NCBI GenBank assembly: GCA_900543035.1
Contig: UQPV01000014.1
Span: forward strand, 1-49,178
DNA length: 49,178 nucleotides
Direction: 5' to 3'
DNA from: an uncultured Solobacterium sp.
Lineage (GTDB): Bacteria > Bacillota_I > Bacilli_A > Erysipelotrichales > Erysipelotrichaceae
In this document: positions 17,974-26,223 of the stretch, piece by piece
How positions within the stretch are numbered: the first letter of the stretch is position 1
How the letters are laid out: each line of letters begins with the position of its first letter
The notes under the pieces: generated by a model
What the model saw: only the letters and a program-made list of their open reading frames with translations
What the model was told of the DNA's origin: nothing
The model's database searches: none
Made by a program: the position numbers and the translations under genes

Positions 17974-19657
17974 TTTCCGCGCCATGTTTCACCGTGCGCG
18001 TCCTCATGGGGAAGGAGAGGCGCGCGCCCTTTCGGGCATGAAGGGACACTTGTGCGCCCTGCTCATCACCCTTGTGATCTTTGCGGCCCACTTTTATGTC
18101 TCGCTGTTTGCGATCCATCCCCAGGACAGCAAGAGCGCGTTCCTGCTGCTGGGCTATGTGGTGCTGTTCACGCTGCTGGACTGGCTGTTCGTGCGGCAGC
18201 TGACGCGGCTGCACAAGATCCTGGGAACGATCGCCGCGGCCGGCTTCGTTGCCGTATTCGTGCTGCAGCTGTGGAGCGCGCCGCTCTTTCAGGCTTCCGC
18301 TTACCACGATCAGCTCGAGATCACGCAGACCGATCAGTTCAGCGAGAACTTTGCCGAGGTCGATATGTCCTCGGTGCCGGTGATCGACTATGATGTGGCC
18401 AGACAGCTGGGCGATAAGAAGATGGGCGAGGTCACGGCGCTCGGCTCGCAGTATGAGGTCAGCGACGATTATACGCTGTGCAGCGTGAACGGCACGCTGT
18501 ATCGGGTATCGCCATTGGAATATCGGGATGTCATCAAGTGGATACAAAACCGCGGCGAAGGCGTGCCGGGCTATATCCGCGTCAACGTCAGCGATCCCAG
18601 CGATGTCGAGCTGGTGATGCTCGATGAGGGAATGCGCTATGTGGAAAGCGCCTGCCTGAACGATGATCTGCAGCGTCATGTGCGCCTGCGCTATCCGACG
18701 GAGATGATGACGGACTACTCCTTTGAGATCGACGATGCGGGCAATCCCTATTATGTTGTATCCACTTACAGGCCTGAGGTAGGCGTCTACGGCGGCAATG
18801 ATGCCACCGGGATCATCCTGGTCGATCCCATCAGCGGCGCCTGCACGAAGTATGACGAAGACGAAGTGCCGCAGTGGGTGGACCGGATCCAGCCCTCTCA
18901 GTTTGCGCTGGAGCAGCTGGACAACTGGGGACGCTATGTCAACGGCTTCTTCAATACACTGTTCGGACAACGGGATATGCTCACGAATACAGAGGGGCAT
19001 AATTACATCTCCATCGACGGAGAGATGTATGTGTACACCGGCATCACCAGCATCGGCGCCGACCATTCCATCGTCGGCTTCGCGCTGATCAACCTGAAGG
19101 ATGAGAAAGCGACCTTTTACAAGGTCAACGGAGCGGATGAAGCCAGCGCCATGAGCTCTGCCGAAGGCGAGGTGCAGGAGAAAGGGTATGAGGCGACCTT
19201 CCCGATCCTGCTCAACGTGGGCGGACATCCGACCTACTTCGTCTCGCTCAAGGACCAGGAAGGACTGGTCAAGCAGTACGCGTTTGTCTCTTTGGAGAAT
19301 TATTCCCTGGTCGGTATCGGCGACACGGTGAGCGATGCGCAGCGCAGCTACCTGCTGCGGCTCAATGAGAACGGCGAGACGCAGGGAGACAGCGAAGAGA
19401 TCATGCAGGAGGCATCGGGCGCGCTGAGCGCGATCGAGAGCGCCGTTTCAGAAGGGACGACCCATTATTATTTCACGATAGAGGGCAGCGAACAGCTGTT
19501 CATCGCGCCGCTCTCGCTGAGCAGCGAGCTGGTGATGAGCGAGGTCGGCGACACGGTGCATGTGCGCTTCGTGGATACCGGCGATCCCACCGTCATCGTC
19601 GATGACTTTGATAATGAAACGATGCATTATGATGATCCTGCACAGCAGGAAGAATAG
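17960..19657 (+). CDS. Large membrane-anchored protein of unknown family
   Basis: 565 residues; I do not recognise a characterised family. Three hydrophobic helices lie at about 29-50, 60-80 and 86-108, followed by about 455 residues that are probably extracytoplasmic, acidic, rich in Tyr/Asp/Val, and without cysteine clusters or catalytic motifs I can name. The extracellular part contains GYIRVNVSDPSDVELV, VLDEGMRYVESAC-type and YFVSLKDQEGLVKQYAFVS stretches, suggesting beta-rich repeats around a ligand. The ATG lies inside the end of nrnA (14-nt overlap), so it is co-expressed with ackA-nrnA. A terminator follows. A binding, sensing or chaperone-like role at the cell surface is possible but unproven. 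Confidence 0.8.
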   Translation: MKNVDFRAMFHRARPHGEGEARALSGMKGHLCALLITLVIFAAHFYVSLFAIHPQDSKSAFLLLGYVVLFTLLDWLFVRQLTRLHKILGTIAAAGFVAVFVLQLWSAPLFQASAYHDQLEITQTDQFSENFAEVDMSSVPVIDYDVARQLGDKKMGEVTALGSQYEVSDDYTLCSVNGTLYRVSPLEYRDVIKWIQNRGEGVPGYIRVNVSDPSDVELVMLDEGMRYVESACLNDDLQRHVRLRYPTEMMTDYSFEIDDAGNPYYVVSTYRPEVGVYGGNDATGIILVDPISGACTKYDEDEVPQWVDRIQPSQFALEQLDNWGRYVNGFFNTLFGQRDMLTNTEGHNYISIDGEMYVYTGITSIGADHSIVGFALINLKDEKATFYKVNGADEASAMSSAEGEVQEKGYEATFPILLNVGGHPTYFVSLKDQEGLVKQYAFVSLENYSLVGIGDTVSDAQRSYLLRLNENGETQGDSEEIMQEASGALSAIESAVSEGTTHYYFTIEGSEQLFIAPLSLSSELVMSEVGDTVHVRFVDTGDPTVIVDDFDNETMHYDDPAQQEE

Positions 19658-19659
19658 AC

Positions 19660-19699
19660 AAAGGGCAGTGATCTCGGTCACGCCCTTTCTTTCATTTCC
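19660..19699 (+). terminator. Terminator after the ackA operon
   Basis: AAAGGGC (19660-19666) pairs with GCCCTTT (19682-19688); the interior GTGA/TCAC extends the stem with a bulge. A T-rich run follows. Confidence 0.65.
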
Positions 19700-19709
19700 T
19701 GCTTTGTAG

Positions 19710-19715
19710 TATAAT
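19710..19715 (+). promoter_or_regulatory. -10 box of dnaE promoter
   Basis: A perfect TATAAT at 19710-19715, 23 bp before the dnaE ATG and just after the preceding terminator. The -35 is weak. Confidence 0.6.
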
Positions 19716-19738
19716 GAGAACAGAAAGAGGTGAGCGTC

Positions 19739-22700
19739 ATGAGCGTACATCTGATGGTGAGAAGTGCCTATACGCTGCTGAAATCGAGCCTGCGCGTGGA
19801 GGACATCGTGAATGAGGCGGTGCGTCAGGGCTATGATGCCGTCGCGCTGAGCGACTATGAAGTCATGCACGGCGCGATGGCCTTTTATCATGCCTGCCAG
19901 AAGCAGGGGATCAAGGGCATATACGGCATGGAGGTGCATTGCGTGCTCTCACCGGGCGAGCAGGCGGTATTCGTCGTGCTGGCCCGCAATGATGAGGGAT
20001 TCCTGCAGCTGATGAAGCTGAGCACCCGCCTGCAGACGCAGAAAGAAGAGCTGACGATCGAAGAGCTCGCCGCTTATGCCGCAGACTGCATCGTGATCAC
20101 CTCGGGCGCGGAGGATGTGCTGTATGCGCTGCTCGTGCGCGAAGATGAGGCCGGGCTGCGCCGTTATCTTCAGCAGCTGCAGCGCACCTTCACCCACCTG
20201 GCCGTAGGCATCACCCGCAATGACTCCCGCTTTCTCGCTCAGCGCAACCAGCTGCTGCGCAAGGCTGCGGACGAGATGGGCATCACGCGGGTGGCGCTGG
20301 CGATCATCTGTTATCGAAGCGCTGCTGATGAAGAAGCATACCGGGTGCTGTGCGCGATCGATCAGGGGCTGCAGGTCGACGATAAGACACTGAAGACCGC
20401 GAGCGGCAGATGGTTCCGCTCCAAGGCGGAGATGGCGCAGCTCTATGAGCAGAAAGAATTGGAGGCCAGCGATGCGATCGCCGCACGATGCAATGTCGAG
20501 ATGGCGTTCCCCCGGGCGCATCTGCCGGTCTATGAGAACCGCTATGGCGTCTCTTCCGTCCAGTTTCTCAACACGCTGTGCAAGAAGGGACTGGCCAAGC
20601 GCATCGGCTCGAGCCGGGTGCCCAAGGCTTATGTCCAGCGCCTGCAATATGAGCTGGAGGTCATCAATTCGATGGGCTTCACGGATTATTTCCTGATTGT
20701 CTGGGACTTCATCCGCTATGCCCGCTCGCAGAAGATCTTCATCGGCCCCGGACGAGGCTCCGCGGCCGGATCGCTCGTCTCTTACTGTCTGGGGATCACG
20801 CATATCGATCCCATTCATTACGATCTGCTGTTTGAGCGCTTTCTCAATCCTAAGCGAGTATCGATGCCGGATATCGATACCGATTTTCCGGATGACCGCC
20901 GCCAGGAGGTCATCGACTATGTCCATGAACGTTATGGGGCACATCATGTGGCGCACATCATCACGTTCAACACGCTGGGCGCCAAGCAAGTGCTGCGCGA
21001 TGCCGGCAAAGCGCTGGGCATCCTGCCCAGGCAGATCGATGCCTTGTGCAGGATGATCCCCAACATGCCTAAGGTCACGCTGCAGCAGGCCATGGACAAT
21101 GTGCCGCGGTTCAAACAGACGATTTCCCTGTCCAAGGAGCTCACCCATCTTTATGCGATCGCCAGTCAGCTGGAGGGGCTGCCCCGTCATGCCTCTCTGC
21201 ATGCGGCCGGCATCATCCTGAGCCGTGAGCCGATCGAAAGCGTATGCCCGCTGATCCGGCTGGATGAGGAGATCTTCGCGACCCAGTACACGATGGAATA
21301 CCTGGAAGAGCTCGGGCTCATCAAGATGGACTTCCTCGGCCTGCGCAATCTGACGATCATCGACGAGATCGTCAGGGCCATCGAGCAGAAGACGGGACGC
21401 CCCTTTGACATCATGAAGATCCCGCTGGATGATGAGCGGACGTTTCAGCTCATCCGCAATGTGGATACGATGGGCGTCTTCCAGCTGGAATCAGAGGGGA
21501 TGAAAAACCTGATCCGCAAGATCCAGCCGCGCACCTTTGAAGACATCGCGGCCACCATCGCGCTGTTTCGCCCCGGCCCGATGGAGAATATCCCGGAATA
21601 TCTGCGTTGCCGGGAAAACCCTGCGCTGGTGCATTATCCGCACCCCAGCCTGGAACCGATCCTGAAGAACACGTATGGCATCATGATCTATCAGGAACAG
21701 GTCATGCAGGTCGTTCAGGTGATGGGCGGCTTCAGCCTGGCTGAGGCCGACAGCATGCGCAAGGCCATCTCCAAGAAGAAAGAGGATGAGCTCGCAAAGT
21801 ATGAGCAGATGTTCATCCAGGGCGCCATCCGGAAAGGATACACACAGGCGCTGGCACAGGAGGTCTATGGGCTCATCATGAAGTTTGCCCGTTACGGCTT
21901 CAACCGTTCTCATTCGATCGCTTACGGCATGATCGCTTATCAGATGGCTTATCTGAAGGCCAATGCGCCGCTGTATTTTTACATCGCGCTGCTCAACAGC
22001 GTCATCGGCGCAGAGAAAAAGACGAGCGAGTATATCTTTGAGCTGCGCCGCAGGCACATCGATATCCTGCTGCCGTGTGTCAATCATTCCACGGGCCGCT
22101 ATCTTGCCGAGGGCAGCGCGCTGCGTTTTCCGCTTTCGGCCATCAAAGGGGTGGGGCCGGCGGTCTACCCGCAGATCATCGCGGAGCGTGAGGAGAACGG
22201 CGATTATCAGGACCCTTATGATTTTGTCGCGCGCGCCAGCCTGCGCAAGATCAACCGCAAGGCGCTGGAGGCGCTCATCAATGCTGGGGCGCTCGATACG
22301 TTTGGCTACAATCGCGCGACATTGCTGGGCGCGCTGGACAACCTGCTGCTGTATGCGAACATCGTGCGCGTGGAAAATGAGGAAGAGATCCGCCTGGATT
22401 TCTCGATCGCCTCCAAGATCCCGATCACCAGGCTCGCAGAGCGAAGCAGCGTGCGCGCGGAAAAAGAAAAGGAAGCGTTCGGCTTTTACCTCAGCGCGCA
22501 TCCGATCGCCGAGGTGCGCAACGCCATCGACCCTTCCATGCCCTATCTGCTCAAGCTGCAGCATTACCGCGGGCAGGCGCGTTTTGTCTGCCTGATCAGC
22601 TTCACGAAGCTGCATCGGACCAAGCGCGGCGATCAGATGATGTTCGTCGACGTCAGCGATGACAGCGCGAAATTTGATGTCGTCGTCATGCCCAACCTCT

Positions 22701-22831
22701 ATGCGCGCACCAAGGATATCCTGAAGAAAGGAAACATGATCCTGGTGGAGGGGAACATCGACAGAGAGGGCAGCTGCCTGGCCAAGGGCATCCGCCTGGT
22801 TCAGCAAAAGGAAGAGCCGGCAGGACGATGA
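19739..22831 (+). CDS. dnaE: DNA polymerase III alpha subunit DnaE
   Basis: A 1,030-residue C-family replicative polymerase. Domain order: PHP (1-200), palm with GPGRGSAAGSLVSYCLGIT (about 333) and the catalytic PDIDTDFPD (about 376), the third acidic residue in IKMDFLGLRNL (about 530), fingers, HhH (KINRKALEALINAGALD), and a C-terminal OB fold (about 945-1010). In the PHP domain the usual HLHVHS-type metal motif reads HLMVRS, and the usual Asp-His pair reads LSDYEV, so the metal site looks degenerate and proofreading by PHP is unlikely. ATG 19739 has an AGAGG site 9 nt upstream; GTG 19730 is an alternative. It has its own promoter and terminator. Confidence 0.95.
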   Translation: MSVHLMVRSAYTLLKSSLRVEDIVNEAVRQGYDAVALSDYEVMHGAMAFYHACQKQGIKGIYGMEVHCVLSPGEQAVFVVLARNDEGFLQLMKLSTRLQTQKEELTIEELAAYAADCIVITSGAEDVLYALLVREDEAGLRRYLQQLQRTFTHLAVGITRNDSRFLAQRNQLLRKAADEMGITRVALAIICYRSAADEEAYRVLCAIDQGLQVDDKTLKTASGRWFRSKAEMAQLYEQKELEASDAIAARCNVEMAFPRAHLPVYENRYGVSSVQFLNTLCKKGLAKRIGSSRVPKAYVQRLQYELEVINSMGFTDYFLIVWDFIRYARSQKIFIGPGRGSAAGSLVSYCLGITHIDPIHYDLLFERFLNPKRVSMPDIDTDFPDDRRQEVIDYVHERYGAHHVAHIITFNTLGAKQVLRDAGKALGILPRQIDALCRMIPNMPKVTLQQAMDNVPRFKQTISLSKELTHLYAIASQLEGLPRHASLHAAGIILSREPIESVCPLIRLDEEIFATQYTMEYLEELGLIKMDFLGLRNLTIIDEIVRAIEQKTGRPFDIMKIPLDDERTFQLIRNVDTMGVFQLESEGMKNLIRKIQPRTFEDIAATIALFRPGPMENIPEYLRCRENPALVHYPHPSLEPILKNTYGIMIYQEQVMQVVQVMGGFSLAEADSMRKAISKKKEDELAKYEQMFIQGAIRKGYTQALAQEVYGLIMKFARYGFNRSHSIAYGMIAYQMAYLKANAPLYFYIALLNSVIGAEKKTSEYIFELRRRHIDILLPCVNHSTGRYLAEGSALRFPLSAIKGVGPAVYPQIIAEREENGDYQDPYDFVARASLRKINRKALEALINAGALDTFGYNRATLLGALDNLLLYANIVRVENEEEIRLDFSIASKIPITRLAERSSVRAEKEKEAFGFYLSAHPIAEVRNAIDPSMPYLLKLQHYRGQARFVCLISFTKLHRTKRGDQMMFVDVSDDSAKFDVVVMPNLYARTKDILKKGNMILVEGNIDREGSCLAKGIRLVQQKEEPAGR

Positions 22832-22843
22832 TGTGTGCCGATC

Positions 22844-22876
22844 AAAAAAAGACCAGAACGTGATCTGGTCTTTTTT
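22844..22876. terminator. Bidirectional terminator after dnaE
   Basis: AAAAAAAGACCAGA (22844-22857) pairs with TCTGGTCTTTTTT (22864-22876). A and T tracts on either side let it end dnaE (+) and the small membrane-protein gene (-). Confidence 0.9.
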
Positions 22877-22922
22877 CGATGATGCCAGAGGCATATGGTG
22901 AGGATCAAAAATAAGCCTTCGG

Positions 22923-23150
22923 TTACTCCAGACGATGAGAGAGCAACGCTTTGACCTTGGATGCCGCCACGATGCTCAACGGCAGCACCACGATCAGATA
23001 GATCAGCAGGAAGGCCGCTGTCAGCCACATGTCCGTGCTCATGATGCTGCTGAACAAGCGATTGGATAAACCAGCGGCACTCCCGTAATACAGCAGCGTG
23101 ATGAGGACAAATGTCAGCGCTGCGCTCAGATTGGCAATGATCTGTTTCAT
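22923..23150 (-). CDS. Small two-helix membrane protein
   Basis: 75 residues, family not recognised. Two hydrophobic helices: ANLSAALTFVLITLLYYGSA (about 6-25) and AAFLLIYLIVVLPLSIVAAS (about 44-63), joined by a polar loop (GLSNRLFSSIMSTDMW), with a short charged tail. ATG 23150 has a strong AAAGGAGGAAGCGC site; 11 further codons upstream lack one. The transcript would begin at an extended -10 (23200-23205) and end at the dnaE bidirectional terminator. A holin-like or stress membrane peptide cannot be excluded. Confidence 0.75.
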   Translation of the reverse strand: MKQIIANLSAALTFVLITLLYYGSAAGLSNRLFSSIMSTDMWLTAAFLLIYLIVVLPLSIVAASKVKALLSHRLE

Positions 23151-23199
23151 TTGCGCTTCCTCCTTTCTGGATGGAAAGTGCATCCATCTTCCTGCCCTC

Positions 23200-23208
23200 A
23201 GTATAGCA
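23200..23208 (-). promoter_or_regulatory. Extended -10 of the small membrane-protein gene
   Basis: On the minus strand TGCTATACTGAGG: TGC then TATACT at 23205-23200, about 50 bp before the ATG. The 13 bases 23196-23208 are identical to 32131-32143, the -10 region of the VanY-like gene. Confidence 0.6.
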
Positions 23209-23244
23209 TAAAAAGGGGGGAGGAAACAGGGCAGGTGAGATCGG

Positions 23245-23410
23245 TCATGAAAACGGGAAGCTTTCGATGATCAGATGAGGATGAAGGGGCAAGAGGCCGT
23301 GGGAGATCAGATAAGAAAAGCCCGCTTTATCGTCTTTGCGGGAGCGGCAATACATCTGCCGATCTGCCTGATGGGGATCCGGGCAAGCATAGACGTTATC
23401 TCCTATCAAT
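23245..23410 (-). pseudogene. Unidentified coding remnant
   Basis: A frame without start reads like the end of a protein: DNVYACPDPHQADRQMYC, then KAGFSYLISHGLLPLHPHL and ESFPFS before a TGA at 23247-23245. I do not recognise the family. It follows the glycosidase remnant with a short overlap and a different frame. No ribosome site is visible. It may be the decayed 3' part of the same or another gene. Confidence 0.35.
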
Positions 23411-23735
23411 GATGTCTACGCCATAGTCGTGGCTGAAGCGGAAGATCTTCTCTGCCTGGCACAGATCGATCGGCCCCATGCCGCGCAGCTGCTGAGGGAG
23501 ATGAGCAGCTTTGCGCCGGTGTACTTGACGAAATCGAGGACACCGATCCACTGTGCTTTGGTCAGTCTTCGCAGACGCTCATCGTAAAGGTCGATGGTTA
23601 TTCCTGCATGAGGTCCTGCATCGCCGTGAGATCTTTCAGCTTGCCATTGATCAGAAAGGCACTCTTGCCGGCGATCTGATCTGCGCTGCGGACGAAGTTC
23701 AGTTTTGTCATATCTAATGTGATCGTCATGTCCAT
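23396..23735 (-). pseudogene. Glycoside hydrolase (GH79-like) N-terminal remnant, frameshifted
   Basis: Three short frames make one protein-like text. From ATG 23735: MDMTITLDMTKLNFVRSADQ, AGKSAFLINGKLKDLTAMQD, stop at 23598. After a frame change: TIDLYDERLRRLTKAQWIGV and LDFVKYTGAKLLISLSS. After another: GMGPIDLCQAEKIFRFSHDYGVDI, ending at 23396. The block around KAQWxGVLDFVKYxGAKLLIS and IFxxSxDYGV resembles the N-terminal half of family 79-like glycosidases, where NEP would follow. The catalytic part is gone. The ATG overlaps the stop of the AI-2E-family transporter gene (TGATG), so it was once translationally coupled to it. Family assignment is from memory and moderate. Confidence 0.5.
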
Positions 23736-24904
23736 CAAGGATCTTTCTTTTCACTGCCCGCTGCCTGCAGGGCAAACTGCTGCCGTTCCCGGTTCTTGGT
23801 CGCTTCCCGCAGCAGGGTATAGGCGGCGGATGCGATCGGTACGCTGAGCAGCATGCCGATCGGCCCGCCGATGCCGCCGCCGACCGTAACGGCCGCCATG
23901 ATCCACATGCCAGGCATGTTGACCCGGCTGCCCATCACCCTGGGATAGATCAGGTTGCCTTCGATCTGCTGCAGGATGAGCAGATAGATGACGAAGACGA
24001 CGGCCTGGATGGGACTCACGGTCAGGATCATGAATGCGCCGATGATCGTCCCGATGAATGCGCCGACCACAGGGATCAGCGCGGTCACGCCGACGAGCGC
24101 GCCGACCATCGGCGCATAAGGAAGCTGCAGGATCATCATGCCGATCATGCACAGCGAGCCCAGGATGAGCGCTTCCAGAGACTGTCCGGAGATGAACTTG
24201 CGGAAGGTGATGTTGATGATCGATGCCGCATGGATCAGCCATTCGCCGCCTTTTCCTGGGATCCACACCCGGATCAGGCGGGAAGCCTGCCGCGTCAGCT
24301 TTTCTTTGCCGAACAGGATGTAGACCGAAAAGACAAAGGCGATGAAGAAGTCGAAGATGCCGCCGATCAGCGAAGCCAGGGTGCCGAAGGCAATGTCCAC
24401 GATCTGCCCGCCTTCGGCTTTGAGCCATTCCTGTGCAGAAGCGAGCATGCCGTCCCAATCGATATCCATCAGCGCTCTGCTCAGCGGATGCGCCATGAGC
24501 TTTTCCTGGTCTGCCGAGCTCAGCTTCTCTACGAGCTCAGCGATGCCCTGGGCGATGACGCTGAATGCGTCGACGAGCTCCGGGATGACGAGCAGGATCA
24601 CGCCGAGGAATGCCCCGATGATGAACAGCACAGAGAGCAGGAACGCCGTCGGCCTTCTCAGCCTCTGTAAGAGCGGATGATCGCTCTTCGTCCAAAGATG
24701 CGCCTCCAGAAAGCGCATCGGCACATTCAGGATGACCGCGATGGCTGACCCCAGGATGAGGGGCATGATCAGATCGAGGAAGCGGGAAAGGGCAGCAGAG
24801 ATCGCAGCGATGTTCTGCAGGCCGAGGTAAAGCAGGATGCAGACCGCGGCGATCTTGATCAGCCACTTGGCGATCAGGTTTCGTTTTTCAGGGGTAAGAT
24901 TCAT
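23735..24904 (-). CDS. AI-2E family transporter (PerM/YdiK-like)
   Basis: A 389-residue integral membrane protein with about eight helices. The family layout is clear: N-terminal helices (IAAVCILLYLGLQNIAAISA, IMPLILGSAIAVILN), a long amphipathic region (about 115-185, AQGIAELVEKLSSADQEK), and the C-terminal signature blocks PYAPMVGALVGVTALIPVVG, IEGNLIYPRVMGSRVNMPG and IGGPIGMLLSVPIA. Members are annotated as exporters of AI-2 or as Na+/H+ antiporters; the substrate here is unknown. ATG 24904 has a GGAG site 8 nt away; the ATG two codons upstream is too close to it. The stop overlaps the glycosidase remnant. Confidence 0.9.
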   Translation of the reverse strand: MNLTPEKRNLIAKWLIKIAAVCILLYLGLQNIAAISAALSRFLDLIMPLILGSAIAVILNVPMRFLEAHLWTKSDHPLLQRLRRPTAFLLSVLFIIGAFLGVILLVIPELVDAFSVIAQGIAELVEKLSSADQEKLMAHPLSRALMDIDWDGMLASAQEWLKAEGGQIVDIAFGTLASLIGGIFDFFIAFVFSVYILFGKEKLTRQASRLIRVWIPGKGGEWLIHAASIINITFRKFISGQSLEALILGSLCMIGMMILQLPYAPMVGALVGVTALIPVVGAFIGTIIGAFMILTVSPIQAVVFVIYLLILQQIEGNLIYPRVMGSRVNMPGMWIMAAVTVGGGIGGPIGMLLSVPIASAAYTLLREATKNRERQQFALQAAGSEKKDP

Positions 24905-24957
24905 GTGCATTTCTCCTTCGATGAAGCATGGATATCTTCATGGTCTTTGATTCAGTA

Positions 24958-24966
24958 ATCGTAGCA
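24958..24966 (-). promoter_or_regulatory. Possible extended -10 of the AI-2E transporter gene
   Basis: On the minus strand TGC followed by TACGAT (24963-24958), about 55 bp before the ATG, in the 183-bp gap shared with the divergent flavin-reductase-like gene. No good -35. The same gap holds TTGACA on the plus strand (24988-24993), which may serve the other gene, but its -10 is unclear. Confidence 0.35.
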
Positions 24967-25087
24967 TGTGATCGGACATCAACGCCATTGACAGATCTTG
25001 CGCAGTGTCTAAATGCCACCAGTGATGATAGAATGATCACGCGAAAAGGGAAGAGGTATGATAAAATAAAAGAAAAGGAGGGCCGTC

Positions 25088-25735
25088 ATGAAGAAGATCG
25101 AGATCGGTACAGAGTTTCCCCGTCACTTTCAGTCGCTCTACCCTGAGGAGTTTTCCTTGTTTTCACATCTGGAGACTGCTTCCTCCATTCCCTCGGTGCT
25201 CTTTGCGATCACTACATGGAAGGAGAACGGACGCCCCAATATCTGCTTCCACGCCTGGAGCAGCTTTTGTGGGGAACCGGGTTCATTTCACGCCGTGTTA
25301 GGCAATCTCTATCAGCACACGCACACCTATGCCAATATCCTGCGTGAGCGCTGCTTCGGCCTCAGCTTCCTGCCGCTGTCTGCTTATGCGCAGCTGGTCG
25401 AGACGATCACGCACAATGAGGCGGAATGCGATGAATTCGCGGCGGGCGGCTTTACGGTGCAGCAGGCGAGATGCATCCATGCGCCTTTGATCGCGGAGGC
25501 TTTCTTGAGCATGGAATGCACGCTGAAGCAGACGATCGATCTTTCCGGCAACGGCAGAAGCGCGCTGGTCGTCGGCGAGGTGTGCCATCTCTGGGTGGAG
25601 GAGGCATTTGCGCATGGGTATGCGCGTCATGGCGAGGAGGGGTTCATGTTCCTCGTCCCGGCGCCGCAGGATCTGCAAAGCGGCAAGGCAGACCGCTCGG
25701 CGATCGCCACGCTCAGGATCGAAAAAGTGGACTGA
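25088..25735 (+). CDS. Flavin reductase-like FMN-binding protein
   Basis: A 215-residue protein resembling the flavin-reductase-like split-barrel family (FMN-bound NAD(P)H oxidoreductases): the N-terminal VLFAITTWKENGRPNICFHA strand and the AWSSFCGEP region, then FGLSFLP and ITHNEAECDEFAAGGFT, and the late VVGEVCHLWVEE strand all fit the order seen in such proteins. It starts after AAAGGAGGGCCGTC. It stands alone between the divergent AI-2E transporter gene and the rplU promoter. Substrate unknown; the fold assignment is fairly secure. Confidence 0.75.
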   Translation: MKKIEIGTEFPRHFQSLYPEEFSLFSHLETASSIPSVLFAITTWKENGRPNICFHAWSSFCGEPGSFHAVLGNLYQHTHTYANILRERCFGLSFLPLSAYAQLVETITHNEAECDEFAAGGFTVQQARCIHAPLIAEAFLSMECTLKQTIDLSGNGRSALVVGEVCHLWVEEAFAHGYARHGEEGFMFLVPAPQDLQSGKADRSAIATLRIEKVD

Positions 25736-25762
25736 GCAAGGGCGGTTTTGTCGGATTTTCAT

Positions 25763-25794
25763 TTGACAGAGAACAGCCGGTATGCTAATATAAT
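25763..25794 (+). promoter_or_regulatory. Promoter of rplU-prp-rpmA
   Basis: TTGACA (25763-25768), then 17 bp to TAATAT (25786-25791) preceded by TGC, an extended -10. A TATAAT overlaps at 25789-25794 with 20-bp spacing. About 115 bp before rplU. Confidence 0.8.
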
Positions 25795-25896
25795 CACGTT
25801 GTATGTCCTTTTAAGGCTTACAACCGCTCAGACAAGGCATTAAGCATGGCAACATCACCTTGGATGGCGAGTCTGAAGGATAAGAAATCATTTAAA
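25795..25896 (+). promoter_or_regulatory. L21-type ribosomal leader RNA
   Basis: The rplU leader folds into a first hairpin GTTGTA (25798-25803) / TACAAC (25819-25824) and a larger element closed by TCAGAC (25828-25833) / GTCTGA (25871-25876), with AAGG/CCTT and GCAT/ATGC pairings inside. Position and size match the L21 leader known upstream of rplU in Firmicutes, thought to mediate autoregulation. Assignment is from position and pairing, not from a covariance search. Confidence 0.6.
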
Positions 25897-25909
25897 AGGA
25901 GGTGCGATG

Positions 25910-26221
25910 ATGTACGCAATTATCGAAACAGGTGGAAAGCAGATCCGTGTAGAGGAAGGCGCAGAGATCTTCGTAGAAAAGCTGCCGGCCGAAGCAGGAG
26001 AAGCTGTTGAATTTGACAAGGTCCTGCTGGTCAGCGCAGATGAGCTGAAGGTCGGCAAGCCGTATGTCGAAGGCGCTAAGGTCAGCGGCAAGGTCGTTAA
26101 GCAGGGCAAGGGCAAGAAGCTCACGATCGTGAAGTATAAGCCGAAGAAGGGAAGCACCCGCCGCAAGCAGGGTCACCGTCAGCCTTACACCAAGGTCGTC
26201 ATTGAGTCTATCGAGGCTTGA
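25910..26221 (+). CDS. rplU: 50S ribosomal protein L21
   Basis: A 103-residue large-subunit protein: [17 protein letters not shown], then [39 protein letters not shown] and the C-terminal [13 protein letters not shown]. Two ATGs are adjacent (25907 and 25910); 25910 has the better spacing (7 nt) to AGGAGG at 25897-25902. First gene of rplU-prp-rpmA, separated from prp by only 2 nt. Confidence 0.97.
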   Translation: MYAIIETGGKQIRVEEGAEIFVEKLPAEAGEAVEFDKVLLVSADELKVGKPYVEGAKVSGKVVKQGKGKKLTIVKYKPKKGSTRRKQGHRQPYTKVVIESIEA

Positions 26222-26223
26222 TC

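Noticed and set aside
17885..19228. 447-codon frame on the minus strand
   Set aside because: Antisense to the 565-residue membrane protein and the nrnA end; composition is typical of a shadow frame and no ribosome site is present.
21491..22894. 467-codon frame antisense to dnaE
   Set aside because: DnaE motifs continue on the other strand; the frame also runs through the dnaE terminator.
24988..25015. TTGACA-based promoter for the flavin-reductase-like gene
   Set aside because: No acceptable -10 at 16-18 bp; the start of its transcript remains uncertain.
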